Assembly (NCBI GenBank): GCA_900548905.1 | Contig: URMK01000015.1 | Coordinates: forward strand, 1 to 64,000 | Origin: an uncultured Lachnospiraceae bacterium | GTDB taxonomy: Bacteria; Bacillota; Clostridia; Lachnospirales; Lachnospiraceae | Length of the DNA: 64,000 nt | Direction of reading: 5' to 3' | Shown here: positions 23,558 through 32,659 of the stretch, piece after piece | Layout: the number at the start of each line of letters is the position of its first letter | Position numbering within the stretch: position 1 is the stretch's first letter | Translations under genes and position numbers: made by a program | Notes under the pieces: generated by a model | Seen by the model: the letters and a program-made list of their open reading frames with translations, nothing else | Told to the model about the DNA's origin: nothing | The model's database searches: none

Positions 23558-25681
23558 ATGGAACGATATACTCAATTTTTGCTGAAACATAAGAGACTAA
23601 TCATCGGTGTATTTGTTTTAGCTGCAGTCCTATGCGCCGTGCTTTCCGGCCTGGTAGGGGTGAATTATGATTTTGCCGATTATCTGCCCGATACGTCCGC
23701 CTCCACCAAAGCCCTGGAGGTGATGGATGAGGAGTACAGCCAGTCCGTACCGAATATGAGGGTGCTGGTATATGATGTTTCCATTCCCCGGGCGCTGGCT
23801 TATAAGGAACAAATAGCCGCGGTGGACGGTGTGGAGGAAATTAACTGGCTGGATGATGCGGTGGACATTTACGAGCCGCTGGAGCTGGCGGAGCAGAAAA
23901 CCGTGGATGACTGGTATCAGGACGGAAACGCGTTGTTCAGTGTGACCGTAGACGAAAAAAAGCAGGAAAGCGTGATACCGGCGGTAAGGGAAATTATCGG
24001 GGAAGAAAACTGCATGTCGGGCGCTGCGGTGACCTCCGTGCTGGCTCCGGTAAATACGTCGGCGGAGGTGCAGCAGATCATGTTTCTGGCTGTGCCGATT
24101 ATCTTCCTGATTCTGATCCTGACTACCAAATCCTGGTTTGAACCCGTACTGTTTATGATAACCATCGGGGTGGCTATCCTGATTAACCGGGGAACGAACC
24201 TGATGTTCGGCACCATCTCCTTTGTGACCAATGCGGCCGGGAGTGTGCTGCAGCTGGCGGTGTCCATGGACTATTCCATTTTCCTTCTCCACCGCTTCGC
24301 GGAAAACAGGGATGAGGGCCTTCCGGTGGAAAAAGCGATGACACAGGCAGTGCACCAGTCTGTGGGAAGCATTCTTTCCAGCGGGCTCACAACAGTTACC
24401 GGTTTCCTGGCCCTGGTGCTCATGCGCTTTAAAATAGGGCCTGATATGGGCTGGGTTATGTCAAAGGCTATTGTCTTCAGCCTTGTGAGCGTGCTTTGCT
24501 TCCTGCCTGCCCTGGCTATTTCTACATACCGCCTGATAGATAAAACACAGCATCGCAGCTTTGTCCCTGAATTTGATAAATTTGCCGGACTGGTCATGAA
24601 GCTGCGGATTCCCATGCTTGTCCTGGTGGCTCTGATTCTTCCGGTTTCTTTCCTGGGGCAGCAGAAGAATGCTTTCTTCTACGGAGGAAGCCTGGTATAC
24701 AGCACCGGGGCCACACAGATGGGACGTGATATGGAGGCAATCGACAGCATGTTCGGTTCTTCCAATCCGGTCGTACTCATGGTTCCCAAAGGAAACATGG
24801 AAAATGAAATTGCCATGAATGAGGAATTGAAAAAGCTGGACTGCGTAACAAGCGTAGTTTCTTATGTGAACTCCGTAGGGAATGCCATCCCTTCCTCCTT
24901 CCTGCCTTCCGAAACCGTGTCCCAGCTTTATTCCGCCCATTACAGCCGGTTTGTTATCACGCTGGAGGCGGAGGAAAGGGATCCGGACTGGGATGAAAAG
25001 GTGAACGATATCCGCAACATAGGAGAAAAATATTACGGGGATAAAGTCCAATATGCAGGAGAACTGGTGAGCACGGAGGATTTGAAAACCACCATTACCC
25101 AAGATAATGCCAAGGTGAACTTTCTGGCGATTGCTTTTGTGTTCTGCATTCTGCTGGTGACCTTTAAATCCCTGTCCGTGCCGGTGATTCTGACGCTGGT
25201 TATCGAATCCTCCATCTGGATTAACCTGGGGATTCCCTATTTCCAGGGGCAGACGCTGTTTTACATCGGGTATCTGATAATCAGCACCGTACAGCTGGGA
25301 GCGACGATTGATTACGCCATTCTGTTTTCCGACCGGTATATGGATTTCAGGAAAAAGCTTCCCGAAAAAGAAGCGGCGTTTATGACACTGAAGACCTGTA
25401 CCATATCCATTCTCACTTCTGCGGCCGTACTCACTCTGGCAGGAGTGATATTGGGAAAAGTATCCACCAACGGTGTACTGAGCCAACTGGGGATATTGAT
25501 TGGACGGGGCGCGGCGCTGTCCTTTGTTTTGGTTATATTTGTCCTGCCCACCCTTCTGCTCCTTTTTGACGGAGTGATAAGGCGTACGACTCTGCACTGT
25601 GATTTTTTCAGAAAAGAAAAAGAGGCCGCGGAGTCCGGGAAAGCAGCGGATACTAGGAGGAGAGAAGATGAAAAAATATAA
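23558..25681 (+). CDS. MMPL/RND-family transporter
   Basis: A 707-residue membrane protein with the duplicated MMPL layout: one N-terminal TM helix, an extracytoplasmic domain (about 40-170), five TM helices (VPIIFLILILTTKSWFEP, ISFVTNAAGSVLQLAVSMDY and others), then TM7, a second extracytoplasmic domain, and a final five-helix bundle. The motifs LAVSMDYSIFLLHRF and LGATIDYAILFSDRY are the paired TM4/TM10 Asp-Tyr proton-relay segments typical of MMPL proteins. Such pumps export lipids, peptides or drugs. The ATG at 23558 follows GAGGAG at 7 bp. It overlaps the downstream repeat-protein gene by 14 bp, so the two likely form one exporter complex under TetR control. Confidence 0.9.
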   Translation: MERYTQFLLKHKRLIIGVFVLAAVLCAVLSGLVGVNYDFADYLPDTSASTKALEVMDEEYSQSVPNMRVLVYDVSIPRALAYKEQIAAVDGVEEINWLDDAVDIYEPLELAEQKTVDDWYQDGNALFSVTVDEKKQESVIPAVREIIGEENCMSGAAVTSVLAPVNTSAEVQQIMFLAVPIIFLILILTTKSWFEPVLFMITIGVAILINRGTNLMFGTISFVTNAAGSVLQLAVSMDYSIFLLHRFAENRDEGLPVEKAMTQAVHQSVGSILSSGLTTVTGFLALVLMRFKIGPDMGWVMSKAIVFSLVSVLCFLPALAISTYRLIDKTQHRSFVPEFDKFAGLVMKLRIPMLVLVALILPVSFLGQQKNAFFYGGSLVYSTGATQMGRDMEAIDSMFGSSNPVVLMVPKGNMENEIAMNEELKKLDCVTSVVSYVNSVGNAIPSSFLPSETVSQLYSAHYSRFVITLEAEERDPDWDEKVNDIRNIGEKYYGDKVQYAGELVSTEDLKTTITQDNAKVNFLAIAFVFCILLVTFKSLSVPVILTLVIESSIWINLGIPYFQGQTLFYIGYLIISTVQLGATIDYAILFSDRYMDFRKKLPEKEAAFMTLKTCTISILTSAAVLTLAGVILGKVSTNGVLSQLGILIGRGAALSFVLVIFVLPTLLLLFDGVIRRTTLHCDFFRKEKEAAESGKAADTRRREDEKI

Positions 25682-28112
25682 GAACCTGGCAGTAAAGAGT
25701 ACCGCATGTATTCTGTCGGCAGCGATGCTTCTGGGCAGCGGTTTTTCCGCGGCTGCGGCAGGTGCCAATACGCAGAAAGATGAAAATATATATGTGAACC
25801 TGCAGCAGGACGGAAGTGTGGACGGCATCTATGTGGTCAATTCCTTCCGGCTGGAAACGGAAACCGATATCGTAGATTACGGAAAATACGATTCCGTAAA
25901 AAATCTGACAACAGATGGAGAACTGGGAAAAAAGGGGGACACCATTACCGCAACGGCTCCCGCAGGAAACTTTTTCTACCAGGGAAACCTTAAAACCAAA
26001 GAGATGCCATGGGAACTCACCATCCGTTATTATCTGGACGGAAAAGAAGTGCAGGCGGAGGAACTGGCCGGGAAGAACGGAAGCCTGAAAATAACCATAC
26101 ATGTAGGGAAAAATGACAGTGTGGACGAAGCTTTTTTCGAAAATTACCTGCTTCAGGCCACCGTAACCATGAATATGGATAATTGCAGCAATCTGAAGGC
26201 GGCAGGGGCCACCGTAGGCAACGTAGGAACCTCCAAGCAGCTGGTATACAATATTATGGCAGGGCAGGAAAAGGATATCGTTATTACGGCGGATATCCTG
26301 GATTTTGAAATGGATCCCATAAGCTTCCAGGGAGTCCCCATGTCCTTTGATCTGGACAGGGATACGTTATCCATGGATGCCCTGTATGACAAAACCGGTG
26401 AGATTAAGGATGCGGCGGATGAATTTTCCGACGGTGCGGCGGAACTGTCCGATGGCGCAGGCGCGCTGAAAGACGGCGCTGCCGATTTGAAGGATGGGGC
26501 CAACAGCCTGAAGGAAGGGATCGAAAGCTATGCGGACGGCGCGCAGTCTCTGGGAGACGGCGTTGATACGCTGAAGGACGGAACGGACGATCTCGCCGAT
26601 GGGGCAACGGAGCTGGCGGATGGAATTTCCTCCCTGAAGGAAGGCGTGGATCAACTGGCCGGAGGTTATAACGGAGAGGAAGGCGCAGCGGCCGGCGCGA
26701 GGAAGCTGGCGGAAGGCGCCGACAAACTGAAAAGCGGTGCCGGACAGCTGAGTGATGGGATTAGTGCGTTTGTGGGAATGATGAGCAGCCTGGGAGATGA
26801 AAAGAAGATAGAAGAAAGTCTGCAGATGCTTGTAAAAAGTGTTGGTCAAATAATGGGATCTAATTATCAGCCTCAAGGGACAAATATAAAAGAACGATTA
26901 ACAAATTTTTCAGATGATTTGTATTATAAAATGATGGGACTAGTGAGCTCTGTTTCAGGCGGGACAGGAGGGACAAATAGCATATCAGCTGAAAATAAAC
27001 CATCTGCAGCAACCGTTTCCGGAAATTCTGTGCAAGAAAAAGATACACAGGAAGACCAGACAGAAGAACCAGAAGAAACGGAAGGGGCAACACAGGAATC
27101 ATCAGAAAGTATTGAAGGAGGAACAGATGATAACAGTGGGCCTGAAAATAATGAAAATGATGAGCAGGAAAAACAGGAAAGTCCGGTAGAATCGGAAACG
27201 CATAAAGAAGATGATAAAAAAGGAACCAATGAATCTGGAAAAGTACAAGAAACCGAAAGGAATAAAGCGGAAGAACAGAAGGAAAGTGTAGAGGATGTAA
27301 AGTATGAAAAGAGATTCAGTGCTTATTCATTAGTAATGCTTGATTATAGAAACGTGAATCAGAAAGAACAGAAGGAAGGAACCGTAATTGAAGTATCAAA
27401 TATGGGGGCTACAGGAGATATTGGGGCTGAAATTGGGACACTGATGCAGGTAAAGTCTAAGGTGGATATGCTGCTTGGAAGTTATGAAGCAATAAGTGCA
27501 TTAAGTGATCCGGCCACTCAATCCCAACTCAAACAACTCACCGAAGGCGCCTCCGCCCTGAAAGACGGCGTGGCCTCTCTTGCGGACGGCGCAGGCTCCC
27601 TGGCCGACGGAATCGGCCAGCTTGCGGACGGCACCAACCAGTTACAGTCCGGCGTTTCCGAACTGAATGACGGCGGCCGGGAACTGGCGGATGGTACCAA
27701 AGATTTGCAGTCCGGGGTATCGGATTTGGCGGACGGGGTGAAAGAACTTACAGACGCCTCCGATGATTTGAAGGACGGATCCGGCCAGCTTGCGGATGGT
27801 ACAGGTACTTTGCTGGACGGCACGCAGGATTTAGTGGACGGAGTGGGAGAATTGAAGGATGGAACCGACGAATTCAAGGATAAGAGTTCCGATATTGATA
27901 CGCAGATTGATGAGGAAGTGGATAAGGTGATAAATAATTTTTCAGGAAGCGATTTTACTCCCCTTTCTTTTGTCTCAGATAAAAATACCAATGTCAACCT
28001 GGTACAGTTTGTCATGAAGACAGATGGGATTAAGATGCCGGAGGAGGTAATGCCTGAAAATGCAGAAGAACCGCTTACATTCTGGCAGAGATTATTGAAT
28101 TTGTTTCGGTAA
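25668..28112 (+). CDS. Secreted DG-heptad-repeat protein (YhgE/Pip-like coiled-coil region), partner of the MMPL transporter
   Basis: An 814-residue protein with a signal peptide (MKKYKNLAVK then ACILSAAMLLGSGFSAAAA). Two blocks of seven-residue repeats of the type L(A/K)DG(A/T)xx occur at about 244-371 and 618-738, the pattern seen between the membrane parts of YhgE/Pip proteins. The blocks are separated by a 230-residue, very acidic Glu/Gln/Ser-rich segment (388-616) whose DNA is visibly A+T-richer than the flanks. No C-terminal TM anchor or LPxTG is seen; the end is FWQRLLNLFR. It starts within the end of the MMPL gene behind GGAGGAG. Probably an extracytoplasmic subunit or periplasm-like spacer of the exporter; exact role unknown. 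Confidence 0.85.
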   Translation: MKKYKNLAVKSTACILSAAMLLGSGFSAAAAGANTQKDENIYVNLQQDGSVDGIYVVNSFRLETETDIVDYGKYDSVKNLTTDGELGKKGDTITATAPAGNFFYQGNLKTKEMPWELTIRYYLDGKEVQAEELAGKNGSLKITIHVGKNDSVDEAFFENYLLQATVTMNMDNCSNLKAAGATVGNVGTSKQLVYNIMAGQEKDIVITADILDFEMDPISFQGVPMSFDLDRDTLSMDALYDKTGEIKDAADEFSDGAAELSDGAGALKDGAADLKDGANSLKEGIESYADGAQSLGDGVDTLKDGTDDLADGATELADGISSLKEGVDQLAGGYNGEEGAAAGARKLAEGADKLKSGAGQLSDGISAFVGMMSSLGDEKKIEESLQMLVKSVGQIMGSNYQPQGTNIKERLTNFSDDLYYKMMGLVSSVSGGTGGTNSISAENKPSAATVSGNSVQEKDTQEDQTEEPEETEGATQESSESIEGGTDDNSGPENNENDEQEKQESPVESETHKEDDKKGTNESGKVQETERNKAEEQKESVEDVKYEKRFSAYSLVMLDYRNVNQKEQKEGTVIEVSNMGATGDIGAEIGTLMQVKSKVDMLLGSYEAISALSDPATQSQLKQLTEGASALKDGVASLADGAGSLADGIGQLADGTNQLQSGVSELNDGGRELADGTKDLQSGVSDLADGVKELTDASDDLKDGSGQLADGTGTLLDGTQDLVDGVGELKDGTDEFKDKSSDIDTQIDEEVDKVINNFSGSDFTPLSFVSDKNTNVNLVQFVMKTDGIKMPEEVMPENAEEPLTFWQRLLNLFR

Positions 28113-28118
28113 ATGAGG

Positions 28119-28155
28119 AAAGCCACGGGAATCACTATTCTCCCGTGGCTTTTAT
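28119..28155 (+). terminator. Terminator after the MMPL operon
   Basis: AAAGCCACGGGA paired with TCCCGTGGCTTT, 10-base loop, then a short T run (TTTTATT). Confidence 0.85.
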
Positions 28156-28231
28156 TCCGGCAGGCAACGGGCCAAATGGTGTGCCCGCGCGTCTGCCTGA
28201 CTAAACAGCTCTTAAAAACTTGAGCAAATTT

Positions 28232-28816
28232 CTAAATTTTCTGCTTCATCAATCCATGCTTATTACAATAAACGTACAGATATCCATGCCCTCTGAGCCG
28301 GAACCGCCCTTCTGCATTCTGTTCCGGATAAAGCTTTAAAAGCTCCAGCCTGCCGGAGGTCATCCAGGCGATAAACGAGATATGATGGGTTTTGCTCATT
28401 TCATGCGCTATCGTGACATAGGACTCATCCTCCACCTGTTCTACAATAAGGGAATGGGCACCGTCCGTTTCCTCCGCCTCTTCGGGCGGCAGTGTGATTC
28501 CGCAGCAGCTTACCATACATTTCCCCATAGTATGGATAATATTCCCGCATACCGGGCAGATATAAAAGACGCTGCGCAGCATGTTTCCCATCTTATTCTG
28601 GTTTGTGACGTAATCTCCGCTGAGAAGCTCCGCAACGGAAATATCCAGCGCGGCAGCCAGCGGCTCCAGCAGGCTGATATCGGGATAGCCCTTTGCCGTT
28701 TCCCATTTGGATATGGTTTTGTCACTTACATCCAATACCTGAGCCAGTTCTTTCTGGGTAATCTGTTTCTTTTCCCTGAGTTCCCGGATGGTGTTTCCGG
28801 TAATATAATGATTCAT
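28232..28816 (-). CDS. HTH-desulfoferrodoxin fusion regulator
   Basis: A 194-residue fusion. Residues 7-66 form an XRE/Cro HTH (ITQKELAQVLDVSDKTISKW). Residues 85-106 resemble a desulforedoxin-type FeS4 centre (CPVCG at 87-91 and SCCG at 103-106). Residues 120-190 resemble a superoxide reductase domain: His121, His138 and His144 (HEMSKTH spacing as in HPMEEEH), Cys184 and His187 (YCNKHGL), matching the four-His-one-Cys iron site. All iron ligands known from desulfoferrodoxin are present. Divergent from the glycyl radical dehydratase operon, so a redox- or superoxide-sensing regulator of that operon is a natural hypothesis; a free enzyme role cannot be excluded. Confidence 0.88.
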   Translation of the reverse strand: MNHYITGNTIRELREKKQITQKELAQVLDVSDKTISKWETAKGYPDISLLEPLAAALDISVAELLSGDYVTNQNKMGNMLRSVFYICPVCGNIIHTMGKCMVSCCGITLPPEEAEETDGAHSLIVEQVEDESYVTIAHEMSKTHHISFIAWMTSGRLELLKLYPEQNAEGRFRLRGHGYLYVYCNKHGLMKQKI

Positions 28817-28988
28817 TTCTTGTGTCCTTTCCGCTGCATAAGGCAGCTGTCTTTCCTTCCTTCAAGGATAAAGGAGAAGAAAGAGGAATGCAACCTACGC
28901 TTCGTGGAGAGGGTGCCGCAGGGCACAAAGGGCCGTCTGAACTGCAGCTGAAAACAACAAAAAACAAATATAATATATGCGGTATTTA

Positions 28989-29017
28989 TTGACATTTTTG
29001 CCCGGAGCAACTATACT
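28989..29017 (+). promoter_or_regulatory. Promoter of the dehydratase operon
   Basis: Consensus TTGACA (28989-28994), 17-bp spacer, TATACT (29012-29017), about 145 bp upstream of the start codon. Confidence 0.85.
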
Positions 29018-29056
29018 AATTATGGAAAACCACACAAATGGACGCATGATTATGCA

Positions 29057-29075
29057 AAACAACATAAATAACAAT
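29057..29075. promoter_or_regulatory. Candidate operator, copy 1 of a shared 19-mer
   Basis: AAACAACATAAATAACAAT. It matches 33477-33495 at 18 of 19 positions; both lie beside the two main promoters of the microcompartment locus. A DeoR-type regulator is encoded in the locus. Confidence 0.5.
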
Positions 29076-29161
29076 ACGCAGCAGATATAATGCCTTCCGG
29101 GAAAATCGTGTCTTTTTTACAGAACAGCTTACCGGAAGAGAACTATGGAGGAAAACGCAGG

Positions 29162-31690
29162 ATGAGCAGTAAATTCAACACCGATCCCACAGCCAAATCG
29201 GAACGTATTACCAGGCTGGTTGAAAACCTGTACCGTAACATGCCGGAAATCGAACCGGACAGGGCGGTACTGCTGACGGAAAGCTACAGGGAAACAGAGG
29301 GCGAACCTATTATTATGCGAAGGGCCAGGGCCTTTGCCCATATTCTTGCCCATATCCCCATCACTATCCGTGAGGAGGAGCTTATTGTAGGAAGCTCTAC
29401 CAAAGCGCCCAGAGGCTGCCAGACCTTTCCTGAATTTTCTTATGAATGGCTGGAAGCGGAATTCGACACGATTGAAAAGAGAAGCGCGGATCCTTTTTCC
29501 ATTTCCGAGGATACCAGGAAAAAACTGCGGGAAGTACATAAATACTGGAAGGGGAAGACAACAAGTGAACTCGCCCTCTCCTATATGGCGCCGGAAGCCG
29601 CCGCGGCAATTGAACATAATATCTTCACGCCGGGCAACTATTTCTATAACGGTGTGGGACATGTAACCGTCCAATATGAAAAGGTGCTGGAAATCGGGCT
29701 GGAAGGCATCATAAAAGAAGCGGCGCAGGAACTGGCCGGCTGTAATGTGGGAGATGGGGACTATGCCAGAAAGCACTGCTTCCTGGAGGCCGTGATCATG
29801 AGTTGTGCCGCCGTAATCGGTTATGCGGGACGTTATGCCGTCCTTGCCAGGCAGGAAGCCGATTCCTGTACGGACAGAGCCAGGAAAGAAGAACTTCTGC
29901 AGATTGCCTCCAACTGTGAAAGGGTTCCGGCCAAAGGGGCGCGCAGCTTCCACGAGGCCTGCCAGAGCTTTTGGTTCATCCAGCAGCTGCTGCAGATGGA
30001 ATCCAGCGGACATTCCATTTCTCCGGGACGTTTTGACCAGTATATGTATCCTTTTTACCAAAAGGACATGGAAGCGGGAAAGATAACAAGGGACGAAGCG
30101 CAGGAGCTGGTTGACTGTATCTGGGTGAAATTGAATGATCTGAACAAAGCAAGGGATGCGGCCAGCGCGGAAGGGTTTGCCGGCTACAGCCTGTTCCAGA
30201 ATCTGATTGTGGGCGGACAGAATGAGAATGGGGAAGATGTCACCAACGACCTGTCTTTCCTGTGCATCTGGGCATCCGCCCATGTATTCCTTCCGCAGCC
30301 CTCTCTGTCTGTCCGGGTATGGAACGGTACCCCTCATGAGCTTATGGTAGAGGCAGCCAGGCTGACCAGAACCGGAATCGGGCTTCCCGCTTATTACAAT
30401 GATGAGGTGATTATCCCTTCCCTGATGAACCGCGGGCTGACCCTGGAGGATGCAAGAACCTATAATATCATCGGCTGCGTGGAACCCCAGAAGGCCGGCA
30501 AGACCGAAGGCTGGCATGACGCGGCGTTTTTCAATATGTGCCGTCCGCTGGAGCTTGTTTTCTCCAACGGAAAGGATAAGGGAGAGCAGATAGGGCCTGC
30601 CACGGGGACCGTGGAACAGATGGGCACCTTTGAAGAATTTTATGAAGCCTATAAGAAACAGATGGAATATTGCATCAGTCTGCTGGTAAATGCGGACAAT
30701 GCCATCGACACCGCCCATGCGGACCGCTGTCCGCTGCCTTTTCTTTCCTGCATGGTGGACGATTGCATGAAGAGAGGGAAAACCGTCCAGGAGGGCGGCG
30801 CCGTCTATAACTTTACAGGGCCTCAGGGCTTCGGAATTGCCAATGTGGCGGATTCCCTGTACGCCATCCGGAAGCTGGTATTTGAAGAAAAGAAAGTGAC
30901 GCTTGCGGAATACAAGAAAGCCCTCGCCCTGAATTATGGAAAGGGCTTTGACGCCATTACCGTTCAGGAAATGACAAAGGAAATCATAAAAGAGCTTGTG
31001 AAGGCAGGGCAGCAGCCCAGCCAGACCCAGATTGCCGGTATTGTCAAAGGAATTATGGATACGGAAATCCCGGATAAAGACAGGGAACTTTGTGAAAGAC
31101 TGCTTGCCATGATAGAAGAGATTCCCAAATACGGCAACGATATCGAAGAAGTGGATATGTTTGCAAGAGAGGTAGCTTATACCTATACAAAGCCTCTCCA
31201 GAACTACAGAAACCCCAGAGGCGGAATTTTCCAGGCCGGCCTGTACCCGGTATCCGCCAATGTTCCTCTGGGAGCGCAGACCGGCGCTACGCCGGACGGA
31301 CGTCTTGCCCATACGCCTGTTGCGGACGGGGTTTCCCCTACGGCAGGCAGGGATATAAACGGTCCCACGGCGACGGCCAACTCCGTTTCCAAGCTGGATC
31401 ACGGCATCGCCTCCAACGGAACCCTGCTGAACCAGAAGTTCCATCCTTCGGCGTTGAGCGGGGATGAGGGGCTGAATAATTTTGTGGCTTTAATCCGTTC
31501 CTATTTTGATCAGAAGGGAAGTCATATGCAGTTCAATGTGGTGGACAGGAATACGCTGCTGGATGCCCAGAAATATCCGGAAAAATACCAGCACCTGGTA
31601 GTCCGTGTGGCCGGCTACAGCGCCCTCTTTACCACCTTGTCCCGGTCTCTGCAGGATGATATCATCCGCAGGACACAGCAGGGCTTCTGA
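29162..31690 (+). CDS. B12-independent (glycyl radical) propanediol/glycerol dehydratase
   Basis: An 842-residue glycyl radical enzyme, closely resembling the Clostridium butyricum glycerol dehydratase type. The thiyl-radical Cys439 lies in IIGCVEPQKAGKTEGWHD, the motif of diol dehydratases rather than of pyruvate formate-lyase or CutC. The glycyl radical site is Gly818 in VRVAGYSALF. Substrate-binding hallmarks such as SGHSISPGRFDQYMYP and NGVGHV are present. It should dehydrate 1,2-propanediol to propanal inside the shell. Relative to the butyricum enzyme as I recall it there is an extra stretch of about 45 residues near 595-640 containing an amphipathic helix (ITVQEMTKEIIKELVKAG). The start at 29162 follows GGAGG; it is activated by the radical SAM enzyme encoded next. 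Confidence 0.93.
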   Translation: MSSKFNTDPTAKSERITRLVENLYRNMPEIEPDRAVLLTESYRETEGEPIIMRRARAFAHILAHIPITIREEELIVGSSTKAPRGCQTFPEFSYEWLEAEFDTIEKRSADPFSISEDTRKKLREVHKYWKGKTTSELALSYMAPEAAAAIEHNIFTPGNYFYNGVGHVTVQYEKVLEIGLEGIIKEAAQELAGCNVGDGDYARKHCFLEAVIMSCAAVIGYAGRYAVLARQEADSCTDRARKEELLQIASNCERVPAKGARSFHEACQSFWFIQQLLQMESSGHSISPGRFDQYMYPFYQKDMEAGKITRDEAQELVDCIWVKLNDLNKARDAASAEGFAGYSLFQNLIVGGQNENGEDVTNDLSFLCIWASAHVFLPQPSLSVRVWNGTPHELMVEAARLTRTGIGLPAYYNDEVIIPSLMNRGLTLEDARTYNIIGCVEPQKAGKTEGWHDAAFFNMCRPLELVFSNGKDKGEQIGPATGTVEQMGTFEEFYEAYKKQMEYCISLLVNADNAIDTAHADRCPLPFLSCMVDDCMKRGKTVQEGGAVYNFTGPQGFGIANVADSLYAIRKLVFEEKKVTLAEYKKALALNYGKGFDAITVQEMTKEIIKELVKAGQQPSQTQIAGIVKGIMDTEIPDKDRELCERLLAMIEEIPKYGNDIEEVDMFAREVAYTYTKPLQNYRNPRGGIFQAGLYPVSANVPLGAQTGATPDGRLAHTPVADGVSPTAGRDINGPTATANSVSKLDHGIASNGTLLNQKFHPSALSGDEGLNNFVALIRSYFDQKGSHMQFNVVDRNTLLDAQKYPEKYQHLVVRVAGYSALFTTLSRSLQDDIIRRTQQGF

Positions 31691-31708
31691 TGACGGGAAA
31701 CAACGGAT

Positions 31709-31761
31709 GTTACTGTTCACTCCGTGCCCGGTAACATGCACAGTACTGAGTGAACAGTAAC
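31709..31761. repeat. Palindromic intergenic element, copy 1
   Basis: GTTACTGTTCACTC (31709-31722) and its perfect complement GAGTGAACAGTAAC (31748-31761) form a 14-bp stem with a 25-base loop between the dehydratase and activase genes. There is no T tract. A related element lies at 52065-52109. It may lower activase expression relative to the dehydratase. Confidence 0.8.
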
Positions 31762-31855
31762 CAACGATGCCGCGTTCTGCGCATCCTTATGTTCAAACGC
31801 ACTGCTGTATGCGGCCTGCGGGCCGTGGACAGCAGCAGGAAGAGAGGAAAGAAAA

Positions 31856-32647
31856 ATGGATTACCTTGATACAACAGGCCGTATTTTTGACATACAGCGT
31901 TATTCCATCCATGACGGCAGAGGGATCCGCACGATTGTATTCCTGAAGGGCTGTGTTCTGCGGTGCCGCTGGTGCTGCAATCCGGAATCCCAGGAATACG
32001 GGATACAGACAATGCTGGTACAGGGCAAACCCAAAATAATCGGTGAGGACGTTACGGTCCGCAGGGTAATGGAAACAGTGGTAAAGGATCGCCCTTATTA
32101 CAGACGTTCCGGAGGCGGACTTACTCTTTCCGGAGGAGAAAGCCTGTGCCAGGCGGACTTCGCGGCGGCGCTGCTGCGGGCGGCAAAGGAAGAAGGAATC
32201 AACACCGCAATGGAGAGTATGGCCTGTGCGCCCATGGAAACCATTGACAAGCTTCTTCCCTGGCTGGATCAATACCTGATGGACATCAAGCATACGGACA
32301 GCGGAAAGCATAAGGAATTTACCGGAAAAGGAAATGAGCTGATGCTGGAAAATGCCCGCAAAATTGCACAGGGCGGGAAAACGGAGCTGATTATCCGGGT
32401 GCCGGTTATCCCAACATTTAATGACACGGAAAAAGAAATAGAAGATATCGCAAGGTTTTCGGATGCCCTTCCGGGAGTGAAACGTATTCATCTGCTTCCT
32501 TATCACCGGCTGGGACAGGATAAATATGACGGATTGGGCCGGGAATACCGGATGAAGGATATCCTGCCGCCCACGGCCGAACATATGGAAAACCTGAAAC
32601 GGGCTGTGGAACGTGTGAGCAGTCTGGACTGCCGCATCGGCGGCTGA
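31856..32647 (+). CDS. Glycyl radical enzyme activating protein (radical SAM)
   Basis: A 263-residue radical SAM enzyme with the CX3CX2C cluster motif at Cys33, Cys37, Cys40 (KGCVLRCRWCCNP), a GGES motif (usually GGEP) near 92-95 and the KHTDSGKH segment typical of glycyl radical activases. It lacks the 8-Cys ferredoxin-like insert found in many non-PFL activases, so it is of the short form. It uses SAM to install the radical on Gly818 of the preceding dehydratase. The intergenic 165 bp carries a strong hairpin, and AGAGAGGAAAG precedes the ATG. Confidence 0.93.
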   Translation: MDYLDTTGRIFDIQRYSIHDGRGIRTIVFLKGCVLRCRWCCNPESQEYGIQTMLVQGKPKIIGEDVTVRRVMETVVKDRPYYRRSGGGLTLSGGESLCQADFAAALLRAAKEEGINTAMESMACAPMETIDKLLPWLDQYLMDIKHTDSGKHKEFTGKGNELMLENARKIAQGGKTELIIRVPVIPTFNDTEKEIEDIARFSDALPGVKRIHLLPYHRLGQDKYDGLGREYRMKDILPPTAEHMENLKRAVERVSSLDCRIGG

Positions 32648-32659
32648 AAGGCAGGAAGA

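Larger units (their letters stand above)
28817..29161. other. Divergent regulatory region between the redox regulator and the microcompartment operon
   Basis: 345 bp without a convincing gene. It holds the dehydratase promoter (28989-29017), two A-rich direct repeats beginning AAAACAACA (28951 and 29056), a small palindrome GCATGATTATGC (29044-29055) and the leader with GGAGG before the ATG. An in-frame ATG at 29090 lacks a ribosome site and would add 24 residues with no resemblance to dehydratases known to me. Confidence 0.7.

Noticed and set aside
29129..31444. 771-codon open frame antisense to the dehydratase
   Set aside because: It is a shadow of the glycyl radical enzyme, which has catalytic motifs and a ribosome site; the antisense product has no recognisable domain.
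29162..31690. Choline TMA-lyase (CutC) or pyruvate formate-lyase
   Set aside because: The active-site motif GCVEPQ and the substrate-region sequences are those of diol dehydratases; PFL has paired Cys and CutC a GCxEx pattern with other context.
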